Shown here piece after piece: positions 9,617-21,189 of a stretch of DNA of 64,000 bases. Under the pieces are notes generated by a model. That model saw nothing but the letters and a program-made list of their open reading frames with translations, made no database searches and had not been told where the DNA came from. The number at the start of each line of letters is the position of its first letter. The stretch's first letter is position 1. Position numbers and translations under genes: made by a program. The stretch lies in the NCBI GenBank assembly GCA_027886175.1, contig JAJNNQ010000144.1:1-64000 (forward strand), read 5' to 3'. The stretch is from Phylloscopus collybita (lineage: Eukaryota; Chordata; Aves; Passeriformes; Phylloscopidae).

Positions 9617-10170
9617 TTTCCTTCTTTGCAGCTCCCCCTGTTTATGAACCTCCAGCCCACTGCTTCAGGGATAAAGCCCTTGGATGATCCCCTCTCCACA
9701 CACCCCGAGCCCCAGATCCTTCCAAAGCTATCGAGTTTCTCCCTGTTCCACTTCACAAACTTTCACAACCCCTCCTGAAGAGCCAAAAGTGGGATTCCAT
9801 CTGGATTTACACAGAGTCCATTCCTCCTGCTCAGCCTCCATTTATCCCAAAAGCTCCCCTGGTTTCTAATGAGCTCAAACTCTCCTTCCCCTCTGCAGGC
9901 TTTGGAGATGCTTCTGGGCCTGCTCTGCCTGGGAGTCCCAACTGCTGCCAAGAAAATGCTCCAGGAACGCCAACCCCTGGCATCCCAGCAGGAATTTCCA
10001 TCTGAAACCTCTGTCCTTGTCCCCCTTCCCTCATTCTTCATCTGTTTGGTTACAATCAAGAAATCCTGGGGTGGTTTGGATTAGAGAGGACCTCAGAGCC
10101 CCCCCACCAGTGCCACCCCTGCCCTGGCAGGGACACCTCCCAGTGCCCCAGGCTGCTCCCAGCCCCAGGG
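9617..10170 (+). repeat. Duplicated segment A (inverted partner at 58790-59313)
   Basis: From 'actttccttctttgcagctc' through 'gggattccatctggatttac' and 'ctgttccacttcacaaactt' to the CR1 tail, this segment matches the reverse complement of 58790-59313. Agreement is close by eye (a mismatch about every 20-40 bp between 9890 and 10170). Positions 9617-10070 are not CR1. Confidence 0.88.
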
Positions 10171-10440
10171 CCCAGCCTGGCCTTGGGCACTGCCAGGGCT
10201 CCAGGGGCAGCCACAGCTGCTCTGGCAATCCCAGCCCAGGCAGCAATTCCTGCCCAAGCTCCCAGCCAGCCCTGCCCTCTGGCCCTGGGAAGCCATTCCC
10301 TGGCTCCTGTCCCTCTGTCCCTTGTCCCCAGCCCCTCTGCAGCTCTCCTGGAGCCCCTGGAATGTGCTGGAAGCTCTCCCTGGAGCCTTCTCCTCTCCAG
10401 GCTGGGAATTCCCAGCTCTCCCAGCTCAGCTCCAGAGCCT
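10075..10440 (-). mobile_element. CR1 LINE 3' fragment, antisense
   Basis: Reverse of the tail ('cctggggtggtttggattag') through 'gccacagctgctctggcaat' to 'ccaggctgggaattcccagc'. Confidence 0.9.
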
Positions 10441-10620
10441 GAGCTTGGATCCATCTCCTCTCCAAGAAACCAATGGACCCAGGGGCTTCACTTGGAATCT
10501 CAGGAAACCAGGAAGGGTCTCCCTTCCCTTTCCCTCTCTGTTCTCTCCCCATTTTCCATAAAAATCCCTCAGAATGAGTTCTGAGTGTCCCAAATCCCAG
10601 AATCCCAGGAGCAGTTTGGG
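10440..10620 (+). repeat. Duplicated linker B (direct partner at 23165-23350)
   Basis: Non-CR1 sequence starting 'gagcttggatccatctcctc' and including 'ctgttctctccccattttcc' lies between two antisense CR1 tails. The same arrangement recurs at 23165-23350 with few differences, so CR1 plus linker plus CR1 has been copied as a block of about 590 bp. Confidence 0.88.
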
Positions 10621-11030
10621 TGGGAAGGGACCTCAGAGCTCATTCCAGGGACACCTCCCACCATCCCAGGCTGCTCCAACCTTTCCTTGGGCACTGCCAG
10701 GGCTCCAGGGGCAGCCACAGCTGCTCTGGCAATCCCAGCCCAGGCAGCAATTCCTGCCCAAGCTCCCAGCCAGCCCTGCCCTCTGGCCCTGGGAAGCCAT
10801 TCCCTGGCTCCTGGCCCTCTGTCCCTTGTCCCCAGCCCCTCTGCAGCTCTCCTGGAGCCCCTGGAGCCCCTGGAATGTGCTGGAAGCTCTCCCTGGAGCC
10901 TTCCCCTCTCCAGGTGAGCACCCCCAGCTCTCCCAGCCCGGCTGGGGAGCAGAGCAGCTCCTCTGGACCTGCTCCAGGTTCTGCTGCTGTGTCCCCAGGG
11001 CTGGGGCCTCACCTGGGCACAGGGACCTGA
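10595..11030 (-). mobile_element. CR1 LINE 3' fragment, antisense
   Basis: A second antisense copy next to the previous one. It extends further toward the CR1 5' side ('cctctggacctgctccaggt', 'ccccagggctggggcctcac'). A short 10-bp repeat (gcaggaactg, four copies, 11042-11083) adjoins it. Confidence 0.88.
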
Positions 11031-11384
11031 GGAGAAGGGAGGTGCAGGAATTGCAGGAACTGCAGGAACTGCAGGAACTGCAGCGGGGCAGAAGGGAACC
11101 GGCAGGGGCTGGGCAGCGCTGGAGCTCAGCTCTGCTCCAGAGGCAGCTGCTGCTCCTGTCCGGAGCTCTCCTCTCCTCTCCAGGCCGTAAATATCCCGGG
11201 TGGGCCCGGGCCAGGGGGTCCGACCATCCCCGTGGACCCCCAAGCCGGCCCAGCCGCGTTCCCAATTAACGGCGGCGCTAATGAGCTGAGCTGAGCTGAG
11301 AGGGAAGCGCCGCGGAAATCCCGAGGCAGAACCGGGGCAGCAGCACAGGGAGCGCTGGGAGGCTGCAAACCCGGGATTTTGGGG

Positions 11385-12592
11385 TCGGGATTCTGTCCCA
11401 GGGGATCGGGATTTTGTCCCAGGGGTCGGGATTCTGTCCCAGGGGATCAGGATTTTGTCCCAGGGGATCAGGATTTTGTCCCAGGGGTCGGGATTTTGTC
11501 CCAGGGGTCAGGATTTTGTCCCAGGGATCGGGATTTTGTCCCAGGGGTCGGGATTTTGTCACAGGGGGTTGGGATTTTGTCACAGGGGGTCAGGATTTTG
11601 TCCCAGGGGTCGGGATTTTGTCCCAGGGGGTCAGGATTTTGTCCCAGGGGTCAGGATTCTGTCCCAGGGGTCAGGATTTTGTCCCAGGGGGTCACGATTT
11701 TGTCACAGGGGTCAGGATTCTGTCCCTGGGGATCGGGATTTTGTCCCAGGGGGTTGGGATTTTGTCACAGGGGGTCAGGATTTTGTCCCAGGGGTCGGGA
11801 TTTTGTCCCAGGGGGTCAGGATTTTGTCCCAGGGGGTCAGGATTTTGTCCCAGGGGTCAGGATTTTGTCCCAGGGGGTCACGATTTTGTCACAGGGGTCA
11901 GGATTCTGTCCCTGGGGATCGGGATTTTGTCCCAGGGGGTCAGGATTTTGTCACAGGGGTCAGGATTCTGTCCCTGGGGATCGGGATTTTGTCCCAGGGG
12001 GTCAGGATTTTGTCCCAGGGGTCGGAATTTTGTCCCTGGGGTCAGGATTTTGTCCCAGGGGGTCAGGATTCTGTCCCAGAGGGTCGGGATTTTGTCCCAG
12101 GGGTCAGGATTCTGTCCCAGGGGTCAGGATTTTGTCCCAGGGGGTCAGGATTTTGTCCCAGGGAATCGGGATTTTGTCCCAGGGGGTTGGGATTTTGTCC
12201 CAGGGGATCAGGATTCTGTCCCAGGGAATCAGGATTTTGTTCCAGGGGTCAGGATTTTGTCACAGGTGGTCGGGATTTTGTCCCAGGGGATCAGGATTTT
12301 GTCCCAGGGGGTCAGGATTTTGTCCCAGGGAACCAGGATTTTGTCCCAGGGGTCAGGATTTTGTCCCAGGGGGTCGGGATTCTGTCCCAGGGGTCGGAAT
12401 TTTGTCCCAGGGAATCGGGATTTTGTCCCAGGGGGTCGGGATTTTGTCCCAGGGAATCAGGATTTTGTCCCAGGGGTCAGGATTTTGTCCCAGGGGGTCG
12501 GGATTCTGTCCCAGGGGATCAGGATTTTGTCCCAGGGGGTCAGGATTCTGTCCCTGGGGGTCGGGATTTTGTCCCAGGGGGTCAGGCTTTGA
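11385..12592. repeat. Minisatellite, ~20-22 bp unit (gggattttgtcccagggg)
   Basis: About 57 units of 'tcgggattttgtcccagggg' with length variants run through DENND6B intron 1. The units differ at tcg/tca and tcccagg/tcacagg, and blocks such as 'gggggtcacgattttgtcac' recur (11690, 11875), showing higher-order duplication. A short sense CR1 tail (tctcagagatcttttccaac) follows at 12595-12660. Confidence 0.95.
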
Positions 12593-12659
12593 CCTCCAGG
12601 GCTGGAACTGACGATCTCAGAGATCTTTTCCAACCTCAGTCCCCCTGGGATTCCACACC

Positions 12660-13330
12660 CCTGCTTCCCCTTCCCTTTAGCTCTGATGTTTCTCTGCGTT
12701 TGGGGTGCAGGGAAATCACCAAATACCCCAGAAGTCCAAAACCTCAAATCCAAATAGGAATCCAAGTCACTGCGACTTTTCAAAAGCCAAAAAAACCCAA
12801 AAGGCAACTGAAAGGGCACTTGGGAAGTGTAGAAGTGCCTGGAGCAGCTCAAAAGGGCTTCAATCACCCCCTGAAGTGTTTGTTTGACTGTCTGAAGGTG
12901 CCAGGAACAGGAATCCCATTGAATTCCTGCCCTGATTTGGGTTCTGCCTCCCAGCAGCTCCTCCACTGCCCGGGGAAGCCGAGTGGGAATCCCAGAACCT
13001 TGGGGATCTTTCTCAGAGCCTTTGGAACTCCTGAATCCCTCAGGGCTGAACTTCAGAGCCCCCCTGGGTTTGTATCCCCAGGGCCCCCCTGGGTTTGTAA
13101 CCCCAGAGCCCCTAAATTGGTACCCCCAGGGCCCCCCAAAGCTTCTCCCCTCCCTGGCCTCCCCTTCCCAGGCCTCCTGGAACTCAAATCCACTTTTTTT
13201 CCCGAGGAGCAGGGGCAGTGGGGCTGAGCCACCCCATCCCTGAGGTGCTCCCAGCTCTCCTGAGACATTTCTGCCACTTGAGGAAAGTTTTCCCACTGAA
13301 ACTACGCAGGCAAAGGGAGAGGAGGAAGAA
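12660..13330. other. DENND6B intron 1, mostly unique
   Basis: There is a threefold short repeat of 'cccccctgggtttgta' type at 13060-13140. Otherwise nothing is recognised. Confidence 0.6.
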
Positions 13331-13334
13331 CAAG

Positions 13335-16300
13335 GGGGAAAATTCCCTTTCCAGGGAAGAATGAACATTCCTGCATCCCTCAAGGGAAATTTCCCTTTCC
13401 AGGGATGAACACACATTCCTGCATCCCTCAAAGGAAATTCCCTTTCAGGGATGAACACACATTCCTGCATCCCTCAGGGGAAATTTCCCTTTCCAGGGAT
13501 GAACACACATTCCTGCATCCCTCAAGGGAATTCCCTTTCCAGGGATGAACACACATTCCTGCATCCCTCAAGGAAATTTCCCTTCCAGGGATGAACACAC
13601 ATTCCTGCATCCCTCAGGGGAAATTTCCCTTCCAGGGATGAACACACATTCCTGCATCCCTCAGGGGAAATTTCCCTTCCAGGGATGAACACACATTCCT
13701 GCATCCCTCAAGGGAATTTCCCTTTCCAGGGATGAACACACATTCCTGCATCCCTCAAAGGAAATTCCCTTTCAGGGATGAACACACATTCCTGCATCCC
13801 TCAGGGGAAATTTCCCTTTCCAGGGATGAACACACATTCCTGCATCCCTCAAGGGAATTCCCTTTCCAGGGATGAACACACATTCCTGCATCCCTCAAGG
13901 AAATTTCCCTTCCAGGGATGAACACACATTCCTGCATCCCACAAGGAAATTTCCTTTCCAGGGATGAACACACATTCCTGCATCCCACAAGGAAATTTCC
14001 CTTTCAGGGATGAACACACATTCCTGCATCCCTCAAGGGAAATTTCCTTTCCAGGGATGAACACACATTCCTGCACCAATCAAGGGAAATTTCCTTTCCA
14101 GGGATGAACACACATTCCTGCATCCCTCAGGGAAATTTCCCTTCCAGGGATGAACACACATTCCTGCATCCCACAAGGAAATTTCCCTTTCAGGGATGAA
14201 CACACATTCCTGCATCCCTCAGGGGAAATTTCCTTTCCAGGGATGAACACACATTCCTGCATCCCTCAGGGGAAATTTCCTTTCCAGGGATGAACACACA
14301 TTCCTGCATCCCTCAGGGGAAATTTCCTTTCCAGGGATGAACACACATTCCTGCACCAATCAAGGGAATTTCCCTTTCCAGGGATGAACACACATTCCTG
14401 CACCAATCAAGGGAAATTTCCTTTCCAGGGATGAACACACATTCCTGCATCCCTCAGGGGAAATTTCCTTTCCAGGGATGAACACACATTCCTGCATCCC
14501 TCAGGGGAAATTTCCTTTCCAGGGATGAACACACATTCCTGCATCCCTCAGGGGAAATTTCCTTTCCAGGGATGAACACACATTCCTGCACCAATCAAGG
14601 GAAATTTCCTTTCCAGGGATGAACACACATTCCTGCATCCCTCAGGGGAAATTTCCTTTCCAGGGATGAACACACATTCCTGCATCCCTCAGGGGAAATT
14701 TCCTTTCCAGGGATGAACACACATTCCTGCATCCCTCAGGGGAAATTTCCTTTCCAGGGATGAACACACATTCCTGCACCAATCAAGGGAAATTCCCTTT
14801 CCAGGGATGAACACACATTCCTGCATCCCTCAGGGGAAATTTCCTTTCCAGGGATGAACACACATTCCTGCATCCCTCAAGGGAAATTTCCCTTTCCAGG
14901 GATGAACACACATTCCTGCACCAATCAAGGGAAATTTCCCTTTCAGGGATGAACACACATTCCTGCATCCCTCAAGGGAAATTTCCCTTTCAGGGATGAA
15001 CACACATTCCTGCATCCCTCAGGGAAATTTCCCTTTCAGGGATGAACACACATTCCTGCATCCCTCAAGGGAAATTTCCCTTTCAGGGATGAACACACAT
15101 TCCTGCATCCCTCAGGGGAAATTTCCCTTTCCAGGGATGAACACACATTCCTGCACCAATCAAGGGAAATTTCCCATTCCAGGGATGAACACACATTCCT
15201 GCACCAATCAAGGAAATTTCCCTTCCAGGGATGAACACACATTCCTGCACCAATCAAGGGAAATTCCCTTTCCAGGGATGAACACACATTCCTGCATCCC
15301 TCAGGGGAAATTTCCCTTTCAGGGATGAACACACATTCCTGCACCAATCAAGGGAAATTTCCTTTCCAGGGATGAACACACATTCCTGCACCAATCAAGG
15401 AAATTTCCCTTCCAGGGATGAACACACATTCCTGCACCAATCAAGGGAAATTCCCTTTCCAGGGATGAACACACATTCCTGCATCCCTCAGGGGAAATTT
15501 CCCTTTCAGGGATGAACACACATTCCTGCACCAATCAAGGGAAATTTCCTTTCCAGGGATGAACACACATTCCTGCACCAATCAAGGAAATTTCCCTTCC
15601 AGGGATGAACACACATTCCTGCATCCCTCAGGGAAATTTCCCTTTCCAGGGATGAACACACATTCCTGCATCCCTCAGGGGAAATTTCCTTTCCAGGGAT
15701 GAACACACATTCCTGCATCCCTCAAGGGAAATTTCCCTTTCCAGGGATGAACACACATTCCTGCACCAATCAAGGGAAATTTCCCTTTCAGGGATGAACA
15801 CACATTCCTGCATCCCTCAGGGAAATTTCCCTTTCAGGGATGAACACACATTCCTGCATCCCTCAAGGGAAATTTCCCTTTCAGGGATGAACACACATTC
15901 CTGCATCCCTCAGGGGAAATTTCCTTTCCAGGGATGAACACACATTCCTGCATCCCTCAAGGGAAATTTCCCTTTCCAGGGATGAACACACATTCCTGCA
16001 TCCCTCAAGGGAATTTCCTTTCCAGGGATGAACACACATTCCTGCATCCCTCAGGGGAAATTTCCCTTTCAGGGATGAACACACATTCCTGCATCCCTCA
16101 AGGGAATTCCCTTTCCAGGGATGAACACACATTCCTGCATCACAAAAAATGGAAATTTCCCTTTCCAGGGATGAACACACATTCCTGCACCAATCAAGGG
16201 AAATTTCCCTTTCCAGGGATGAACACACATTCCTGCATCACAAAAAATGGAAATTTCCCTTTCAGGGATGAACACACATTCCTGCATCCCTCAGGGGAAA

Positions 16301-18122
16301 TTTCCTTTCCAGGGATGAACACACATTCCTGCATCCCTCAGGGGAATTTCCTTTCCAGGGATGAACACACATTCCTGCATCCCTCAGGGGAAATTTCCCT
16401 TTCCAGGGATGAACACACATTCCTGCATCCCTCAGGGGAAATTTCCTTTCCAGGGATGAACACACATTCCTGCATCCCACAAGGGAAATTTCCCTTTCAG
16501 GGATGAACACACATTCCTGCATCCCTCAGGGGAAATTTCCTTTCCAGGGATGAACACACATTCCTGCATCCCTCAGGGAAATTTCCTTTCCAGGGATGAA
16601 CACACATTCCTGCATCCCTCAGGGAAATTTCCTTTCCAGGGATGAACACACATTCCTGCATCCCTCAGGGGAATTTCCCTTCTAGGGATGAACACACATT
16701 CCTGCATCCCTCAGGGGAAATTTCCCTTTCCAGGGATGAACACACATTCCTGCATCCCTCAAGGGAAATTTCCCTTTCAGGGATGAACACACATTCCTGC
16801 ATCCCACAAGGGAAATTTCCTTTCCAGGGATGAACACACATTCCTGCATCCCTCATGGAAATTTCCCTTCCAGGGATGAACACACATTCCTGCATCCCTC
16901 AGGGGAATTCCCTTTCCAGGGATGAACACACATTCCTGCATCCCTCAAGGGAATTTCTTTCAGGGATGAACACACATTCCTGCATCCCTCAGGGAAATTT
17001 CCCTTTCCAGGGATGAACACACATTCCTGCATCCCTCAAGGGAAATTTCCCTTTCCAGGGATGAACACACATTCCTGCACCAATCAAGGGAAATTTCCTT
17101 TCCAGGGATGAACACACATTCCTGCACCAATCAAGGGAAATTTCTTCCAGGGATGAACACACATTCCTGCATCCCTCAAGGGAAATTTCTTCCAGGGATG
17201 AACACACATTCCTGCACCAATCAAGGGAAATTTCCTTTCCAGGGATGAACACACATTCCTGCATCCCACAAGGAATTTCCTTTCCAGGGATGAACACACA
17301 TTCCTGCATCCCTCAAGGGAAATTTCCATTCCAGGGATGAACACACATTCCTGCATCCCTCAGGGGAATTCCCTTTCCAGGGATGAACACACATTCCTGC
17401 ATCCCTCAAGGGAATTCCCTTTCCAGGGATGAACACACATTCCTGCATCCCTCAAGGGAAATTCCCTTTCCAGGGATGAACACACATTCCTGCATCCCTC
17501 AGGGGAAATTTCCCTTTCCAGGGATGAACACACATTCCTGCATCCCTCAAGGAAATTTCCTTTCCAGGGATGAACACACATTCCTGCATCCCTCAGGGGA
17601 AATTTCCCTTTCCAGGGATGAACACACATTCCTGCATCACAAAAAATGGAAATTTCCCTTTCCAGGGATGAACACACATTCCTGCATCCCTCAGGGGAAA
17701 TTTCCCTTTCCAGGGATGAACACACATTCCTGCATCACAAAAAATGGAAATTTCCCTTTCCAGGGATGAACACACATTCCTGCATCCCTCAAGGGAATTT
17801 CGCTTTCCAGGGATGAACACACATTCCTGCATCCCTCAAGGGAATTTCCTTTCCAGGGATGAACACACATTCCTGCATCCCTCAGGGGAAATTTCCCTTT
17901 CCAGGGATGAACACACATTCCTGCATCCCTCAAGGGAATTCCCTTTCCAGGGATGAACACACATTCCTGCATCCCTCAAGGGAATTTCCCTTTCCAGGGA
18001 TGAACACACATTCCTGCATCCCTCAAGGGAATTTCCTTTCCAGGGATGAACACACATTCCTGCATCCCTCAAGGGAAATTTCCTTTCCAGGGATGAACAC
18101 ACATTCCTGCATCCCTCAAGGG
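13335..18122. repeat. 4.8-kb satellite of ~47-bp units (gatgaacacacattcctgca … gggaaatttccc)
   Basis: About 100 tandem units share the fixed half 'gatgaacacacattcctgca' and a variable half made of catccctc, caccaatc or catcacaaaaaatg followed by the palindromic ggaaatttcc block and 'cctttccagg'. Unit length is 45-48 bp. Higher-order repeats are visible: a 4-unit pattern (three catccctcagg units then caccaatc) at 14430-14790, another 4-unit pattern at 15150-15620, and a 7-unit pattern shared by 13426-13600 and 13749-13920. It lies in DENND6B intron 1. Confidence 0.97.
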
Positions 18123-18124
18123 CC

Positions 18125-18784
18125 CCTCCTCACCACCCCAGACAGGTGAGAACCCACCTTCACACACCAAAACACAGCTACAAAGCTTTGAATTCACTGT
18201 GCTAATTACTATCCCAGCATTTCTACCTTTCTAGGGGCATTTCAGGCCTGGTTTTGCAGGGAAAAAAAAAAAAAAAAAAAAAAAAAGGATCAAACAGGTG
18301 AAACTCGGGTCTGGAGGAGATGTTTTTTATTAATTTTCAGGCTCTGGGGGAAGGAACAATTGAGCATTTAAGGCAAGGGAGCAGCAAGGAGGTGGAGTTG
18401 GTGCCTCCTGTTTCCCACTCCCTTTGGAAGCTCCAGCATTTAAACCTGGGAAGGAAAGCCAGGGCAATCTCCCTGGGGAGGGCAGAGGAAGGAGTGACCC
18501 TCACAGTCACAGCAGGAATCAGAAGGAATTTGAGGTGATGCCTCAGAGAAATCCACATTTCCCTGCTGCCCTTCCCCGGCTGCCCCCAAATGCTCCTGCA
18601 GCACCAGCACCGGGCTCTCCCAGGGCACTGGGAACAACTCTGCAGCCACTCCTGCCCCAGTCCCAGCCCCTCTGGCCCCACAGGGGGCTCAGTTCTGCTC
18701 CAACCCAGCCAGGGAGCTTCCCTGCCCTTCCCTGGGGATCCTACACCGGCACCTCCCTGCCCTGGGGATCTCTGTCCTTGGGAT
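18125..18784. other. Unique intron sequence with a 25-A tract
   Basis: A run of 25 adenines lies at 18262-18286. The remainder (to 18784) has no recognised feature. Confidence 0.65.
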
Positions 18785-19150
18785 CCTGGGATGGTTTGGG
18801 TGGGAAGGGAGCTCAGAGCCCCCCAGTGCCACCCCTGCCCTGGCAGGGACACCTCCCAGTGTCCCAGGCTGCTCCCAGCCCCAGGGCCCAGCCTGGCCTT
18901 GGGCACTGCCAGGGCTCCAGGGGCAGCCACAGCTGCTCTGGCAATCCCAGCCCAGGCAGCAATTCCTGCCCAAGCTCCCAGCCAGCCCTGCCCTCTGGCC
19001 CTGGGAAGCCATTCCCTGGCTCCTGGCCCTCTGTCCCTTGTCCCCAGCCCCTCTGCAGCTCCCCTGGAGCCCCTGGAATGTGCTGGAAGCTCTCCCTGGA
19101 ACATTTCCCTCTCCAGGTGAGCACCCCCAGCTCTCCCAGGCTGGCTCCCT
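18785..19150 (-). mobile_element. CR1 LINE 3' fragment, antisense
   Basis: Starts with the reverse tail 'cctgggatggtttgggtggg' and runs to 'caggtgagcacccccagctc'. Confidence 0.9.
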
Positions 19151-19386
19151 GGGATGTGTCACCCTGGGCAGGTTTCATTCCATGAAGAGGACCCACAAAG
19201 GTCTCTTGGATGCTGCCCTGGCCCCTCCCTGCCCTGTGCACTGCTCACCCCAAGAGATCCCCCACTGTCCTCACCCCAAATCTCTGCTCCGAGCCCCCTC
19301 CCCTCCCTGTGCACTACCCGAGCCCTGATCCCCCTTTTCACTCTCCATCCCCAATCCCCTCCATCCCTGTCCTTAATTCCTGTTTC

Positions 19387-20135
19387 ATCCATCCATCCAT
19401 CCATCCATCCCTCCATCCACCCACCCACCCATCCATCCAATCATCCATCCATCCATCCTTCCATCTATGGATCCATCCATCCAACCATCTCTCCAACCAT
19501 CCATCCCTCCCTCCATCCATCCATCCATCCCTCCATCCATCCATCCATCCCTCCATCCATCCCTCCATCCATCCATCCATCCACCCATCCCTCTATGGAT
19601 CCATCCATCCCTCCATCCAACCATCCATCCATCCCTCCACCCATCCATGGATCCATCCATCCCTCCATCCATCCATCCATCCATCCATCCACCCATCCCT
19701 CCATGCATCCATCCCTCCATCCATCCATCCATCCATCCATCCATCCCTCCATCCATCCATCCCTCCACCCATCCATGGATCCATCCATCCATCCCTCCAT
19801 GCATCCATCCCTCCATCCCTCCATCCATCCATCCCTCCATCCATCCATCCATCCATCCATCCATCCATCCCTCCATCCATCCATCCCTCCACCCATCCAT
19901 GGATCCATCCATCCATCCCTCCATCCATCCATCCATCCATCCATCCATCCATCCCTCCATCCATCCATCCACCCATCCATGGATCCATCCATCCATCCAC
20001 CCATCCCTCTATGGATCCATCCATCCCTCCATCCATCCATCCACCCATCCATGGATCCATCCCTCCATCCCTCCACCCATCCATGGATCCATCCATCCCT
20101 CCATCCACCCACCCATCCATCCATCCATCCCTGAT
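19387..20135. repeat. Tetranucleotide array (atcc)n with atccctcc and atccaccc variants
   Basis: About 750 bp of near-pure catc/ccat tetramers, interrupted by periodic 'ctatggatcc' and 'catggatcc'. Longer blocks such as 'ccctccacccatccatggat' recur about every 150 bp (19634, 19764, 19886), indicating higher-order structure. Both strands remain open for hundreds of codons. Confidence 0.97.
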
Positions 20136-20169
20136 TCTGGCTCTGCTCATCCCTGATCCCTCCACACCC

Positions 20170-20725
20170 CCAGTCCCTGACTCCCCTTTTCACCTCCCTA
20201 TTCCCGATCCCCTCTCTCCATCCCCATCCCCTCTCTCCATCCCTACCCTTCTCTCCATTCCCCATCCCTTCTCCCCATTCCGGATCCCCCCTCTCCGTCC
20301 CCATCCCCTCCGTGTCCATCCCCATCCCCTCTCTCCATCCCCAGCCCCTCTCTATTCCCGATCCCCTCTCTCCATCCCGATCCCGATCCCCTCTCTCCAT
20401 CCCGATTCTGATCCCCTCTCTCCATCCCGATCCCATCCCCATCCTGTCTCTCCATCCCCATCCCCTCTCTATCTCGGCTCCCCTCTCTCCATCCCCGATC
20501 CCATCCCGATCCCGATCCCCTCTCTCCATCCCGAATCCCCTCTCTCCATTCCCCATCCCCTCTCTCCATCCCGATCCCCTCTCTCCATCCCGATTCCGAT
20601 CCCCTCTCTCCATCCCCGATCCCATCCCCTCCGTGCCCGATCCCATCCCGATCCCGAATCCCCTCTCTCCATCCCCATCCCCTCTCTCCATCCCGACCCC
20701 ACCCCCGTCCCCTCCGTGCCCAGCC
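20170..20725. repeat. Degenerate pyrimidine minisatellite (ctctctccatcccgatcccc)
   Basis: Units of about 17-26 bp built from 'cccctctctccatcccgat' continue from the ATCC array to the CpG island. The plus strand is about 90 percent pyrimidine, so the DENND6B transcript strand is purine-rich. Confidence 0.88.
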
Positions 20726-20812
20726 CGGAGCCCGGCCCGCCCCCGCTGCCTGACCGCGGTGTCCCCGCTCCGGGTGCCGCGGTGTGCCGGTGCCGGGGCG
20801 GCGGTGGCGCAC

Positions 20813-20950
20813 CTCCATGGCCTGTCCCAGCTCCAGGTCGAAGGTCACCACACACACGCAGTCGATCCAGGCGGCGAAGCGGCCCCAGGGCAGCGGGGAG
20901 GCGGCGGCGGCGCGGCGGGGCCGCGGCCCGGCCCGGCTCAGCGCGTCCAT
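20813..20950 (-). CDS. DENND6B: DENND6B coding exon 1 (start codon, uDENN start)
   Basis: This exon encodes 46 residues beginning [13 protein letters not shown] and ending LELGQAME. The segment [13 protein letters not shown] is the first beta strand of the upstream DENN domain and is the most conserved part. The ATG at 20950 lies in an ideal Kozak context (GCCGCCATGG read on the minus strand). The exon ends after a whole codon (phase 0) at a GTGCGC donor (20812-20807). It sits inside a CpG island, as expected for a first exon. The acidic and hydrophobic core is conserved while the alanine/arginine-rich leader differs from mammals, which is usual for this protein. Confidence 0.95.
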
Positions 20951-21042
20951 GGCGGCGCCGCCCGCGCGCGCCCCGCCCCGCCCCGCGCCGCGCCGCGCCC
21001 CCTGCCGGCGGGGAGGACCGCGCCCCGAGTCCCCGCCCCGCC

Positions 21043-21056
21043 GCGCCCTCTGGCGG
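21043..21056 (-). promoter_or_regulatory. CTCF-like binding site
   Basis: Read on the minus strand the site is CCGCCAGAGGGCGC. It fits the CTCF core CCASYAGRKGGCRS at 13 of 14 positions (third base G for A). It lies about 95 bp upstream of the DENND6B start codon, in the region separating two divergent genes. Occupancy is inferred only. Confidence 0.5.
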
Positions 21057-21189
21057 CCGGGAGGTCCCGAGCGCGCCGCCCGCACCATCGAGACGGGAGC
21101 GGGCGCGCAGAGCGGCGCCGTGGAGGTGTCATGGCGGCGGCGTGAGGGCTCCGCGGGGCTTCGGTCTATTAAACTGCACGGCAGCTTCA

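Larger units (their letters stand above)
1..20950 (-). other. DENND6B: DENND6B gene, 5' part (exons 1-6 and introns; 3' part beyond position 1)
   Basis: Six coding exons on the minus strand join in phase into the N-terminal 173 residues of a DENN domain-containing protein 6. Known of the family: DENND6 proteins carry a tripartite uDENN-cDENN-dDENN module that exchanges GDP for GTP on Rab GTPases (the paralogue DENND6A acts on Rab14) and work in the cytosol and on endosomes. The B paralogue is preferred because the neighbour on the other side of the shared upstream region is PPP6R2, as on human 22q13.33, and because the remembered DENND6B N terminus matches exon by exon. The full protein is about 585 residues, so roughly 30 percent is here. 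The introns are unusually rich in minisatellites. No frameshift or stop is seen in the joined exons. Confidence 0.93.
20740..21170 (-). promoter_or_regulatory. DENND6B: CpG island and probable promoter/5'UTR of DENND6B
   Basis: The stretch is extremely GC- and CpG-rich and covers exon 1 and about 220 bp upstream of its ATG. Adjacent GC boxes (CCCCGCCCCGCCCC, 20971-20984) lie 20-35 bp upstream of the ATG, and a GC box also lies at about 21031-21039. A CTCF-like site is at 21043-21056 and a YY1-type ATGGCGGC at 21131-21138. No TATA box is seen, which fits a housekeeping promoter. The transcription start is not determinable; it is inferred to lie between 20960 and 21150. Confidence 0.75.

Noticed and set aside
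8555..9778. Open frames of up to 400 codons rich in MENHGEPWRT
   Set aside because: The 10-bp unit keeps all three frames open; there is no unique coding part and no family match.
11379..13227. Open frames of 390-590 codons rich in GSGFCPRG
   Set aside because: Repeat artefact of the ~21-bp array; three frames are open at once.
13335..18122. CRISPR-like array (regular repeats with apparently variable segments)
   Set aside because: Units are contiguous 45-48 bp tandem copies with only three variable classes; there are no unique spacers, no cas genes, and the DNA is vertebrate.
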